A stretch of DNA of 7,162 nucleotides, from positions 10,088 to 17,249 of the forward strand of contig NZUD01000009.1 in assembly GCA_002697005.1 (NCBI GenBank), given 5' to 3'. Shown piece by piece: positions 5,956 through 7,162 of the stretch. The translations under genes and the position numbers were made by a program. This stretch comes from Chloroflexota bacterium (lineage in GTDB: Bacteria > Chloroflexota > Dehalococcoidia > UBA3495). The stretch's first letter is position 1. Each line of letters begins with the position of its first letter. The notes under the pieces were generated by a model. That model saw nothing but the letters and a program-made list of their open reading frames with translations, was not told where the DNA came from and did no database searches.

Positions 5956-6789
5956 TCATATGCCTTGCCAAAAACGTCGGCCGTTCTCCCGCACGATCTT
6001 GCCGAAGCCTGGCCGTGCGAGGTGTACGGCAGCAACTGGGATACCCTCCCGTTCAAGCCGGTCCATCAGGTCTCGGCGCGTGATTCGTGTTTGAGCAGGA
6101 TCGATGTCGGCCCGGGATACCCAATCAGTATTCTCGATCTGGGCGGTGTTGTGCAGCACATCACCCAATACTAAGCCGCTCTCACCCTGTGATGAGATCA
6201 TCAAGCTCATGTGTCCAGGGGTGTGCCCTGGAGTGGCCAGGGTCGATATCTCGCTGGTGAGTTGTTGGCCTGGCTCCATTAGGTTCAGTACCCCTAGGTC
6301 TTCCAATGGCCAGACGCACTCTGGGGCGTTGGGGAACCTATCTTGGACGAGAGCGGGATCGTGGCAGGCCGCCCAATCGATCGCACTCACGTAGTACTGG
6401 GCGTTGGGGAAGGTGGGAGTGTACTTGCCGTCCTGGGACAGCAGGTTCCAGCCAACGTGGTCTCGGTGGGCATGGGTCATCACAACCATATCGATGTCAC
6501 CCGGCTGAAGGCCGTGGGCCTTCATGTCATCCAGCAGCTCACCCCAGGGAGTATCCGGTGTCTGCTTGGGCCCTAGCCCGGTATCGACTGCGATGGTGTG
6601 GCCGTCCGATTTAATCAGAAAGCAGGCCAGATTGAAGAGGACGCCGTGAGACGCTGAAAGATGGGCTTCCTGTCCTTTCCAGTCCTCCTCAGGAATGTCG
6701 GGAAAGAAGTTGCAGAGGTCGAACTCCAAGACTCCATCCGATAGAGAAGTAATTTCAACTGTGCCGATGGTCAGCTTGTCGTTTGCCAT
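5956..6789 (-). CDS. MBL-fold metallo-hydrolase
   Basis: A 277-aa metallo-beta-lactamase-fold hydrolase, close in layout to the lactonase/methyl-parathion-hydrolase-like group. The zinc ligands are all visible: His106, His108, Asp110 and His111 in THAHRDHVGW, His189 in TPGHTPGHMS, Asp210 in VLGDVLHN, and His256 in AAVHLARPGFG. VDTGLG at 68-73 is the typical early strand. No signal peptide is seen, so it acts in the cytosol. AGGAG seven nt before the ATG supports the start. It is the first gene of a minus-strand operon with the amidohydrolase, under the promoter at 6832-6860. A joint role in a degradation route, for example one enzyme opening a lactone or ester and the other an amide, is inference; no substrate can be named. 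Confidence 0.9.
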   Translation of the reverse strand: MANDKLTIGTVEITSLSDGVLEFDLCNFFPDIPEEDWKGQEAHLSASHGVLFNLACFLIKSDGHTIAVDTGLGPKQTPDTPWGELLDDMKAHGLQPGDIDMVVMTHAHRDHVGWNLLSQDGKYTPTFPNAQYYVSAIDWAACHDPALVQDRFPNAPECVWPLEDLGVLNLMEPGQQLTSEISTLATPGHTPGHMSLMISSQGESGLVLGDVLHNTAQIENTDWVSRADIDPAQTRITRRDLMDRLEREGIPVAAVHLARPGFGKIVRENGRRFWQGI

Positions 6790-6831
6790 GTGGTGCTCCT
6801 AAGGAGAGGGTTAGGTTGGCCTGAAGGGCAG

Positions 6832-6860
6832 ATTATAAGCGGGAGTACCTGGGGTGGCAA
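6832..6860 (-). promoter_or_regulatory. Strong sigma70-type promoter for the metallo-hydrolase/amidohydrolase operon
   Basis: On the minus strand TTGCCA (6855-6860, 5 of 6 to -35) and a perfect TATAAT (6832-6837) are separated by exactly 17 nt. Transcription would start near 6825, about 36 nt before the metallo-hydrolase ATG, leaving room for its AGGAG site. This is the best promoter match in the window and implies the operon does not depend on transcription from the upstream amidohydrolase. Confidence 0.75.
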
Positions 6861-6910
6861 TCCGGGTTCAGTAAGCTGCTCTTCGTTATGGTGGTCAGGG
6901 GATTTCGCTG

Positions 6911-7162
6911 TTACCGCCGGTGATCCGCCACTACCTGCCCTTCTTTAATTACCAGTTGGAGTTGCCTGAGGTTCTCGATGTCGGCCAGCGGGTTCTCGGT
7001 GACGACGATCAAGTCAGCCAGTTTGCCTGGCTCAACCGTGCCGAGTTCTGGGCCGACGCCGCACAACTCGGCGGCGTTCTTGGTGGCAGCCTGAAGCGCT
7101 TGGAAAGTCGTTGCCCCGCACTTCACCCAGAGGCCCAGCTCCAGCAGACAGGAGTCTCTCAT
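6911..7162 (-). CDS. Amidohydrolase, C-terminal fragment (gene continues past window edge)
   Basis: The last 83 codons of a second amidohydrolase. The visible part covers the final barrel helix (GATTFQALQAATKNAAELCG) and the C-terminal beta-sandwich strand region with GTVEPGKLADLIVV, ending KEGQVVADHRR. It aligns closely with the end of the amidohydrolase at 4699-5934 (GTVEPGKLADLIVV is identical), so the two are paralogs. The ATG at the window edge is internal to the family's usual layout and is not the true start; the metal-ligand region lies outside the window. No terminator hairpin is obvious in the 120 nt before the next promoter. Confidence 0.88.
   Translation of the reverse strand: MRDSCLLELGLWVKCGATTFQALQAATKNAAELCGVGPELGTVEPGKLADLIVVTENPLADIENLRQLQLVIKEGQVVADHRR

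Overview
The window reads as a chromosomal segment of an environmental bacterium with fairly high G+C. A Chloroflexota host (Dehalococcoidia/SAR202-like) is my best guess. It rests on the gene mix: an archaeal/actinobacterial/Chloroflexi-type bifunctional phosphoglucose/phosphomannose isomerase, a soluble reductive-dehalogenase-like corrinoid protein, a DUF1326 protein, and amidohydrolases with a metallo-hydrolase. This taxonomic call is inference only. BluB needs molecular oxygen, so the host probably meets oxygen.

Left part (1-950, minus strand): a nearly complete bluB gene (5,6-dimethylbenzimidazole synthase, cut at its C-terminus by the window edge) lies behind a cobalamin riboswitch (about 726-950) and an intrinsic terminator (657-687). 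A sigma70-like promoter sits just upstream of the riboswitch. The layout is that of a B12-sensing transcriptional attenuator controlling synthesis of the lower ligand of cobalamin.

Middle part (950-4702, plus strand): a roughly 500-bp stretch without a recognisable gene holds a candidate promoter overlapped by a perfect inverted repeat. It leads into the bifunctional PGI/PMI gene (1458-2543). Next comes a reductive-dehalogenase-like protein (2649-3929) with two Cys-rich iron-sulfur motifs and no Tat signal, with its own candidate promoter and strong Shine-Dalgarno, closed by a 15-bp-stem hairpin terminator (3959-3991). A small Cys-rich DUF1326 protein (4085-4702) follows.

Right part (4699-7162, minus strand): a two-gene operon of an MBL-fold metallo-hydrolase (5956-6789) and a metal-dependent amidohydrolase (4699-5934) is driven by a very good TTGCCA-N17-TATAAT promoter at 6832-6860. 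Upstream is the C-terminal end of a second, paralogous amidohydrolase (6911 to the window edge).

The clearest functional link is cobalamin: a riboswitch-controlled bluB shares the window with a probable corrinoid-dependent enzyme. The hydrolase genes on the right look like a degradative module for an unknown substrate. I see no mobile elements, CRISPR arrays, tRNA or rRNA genes.
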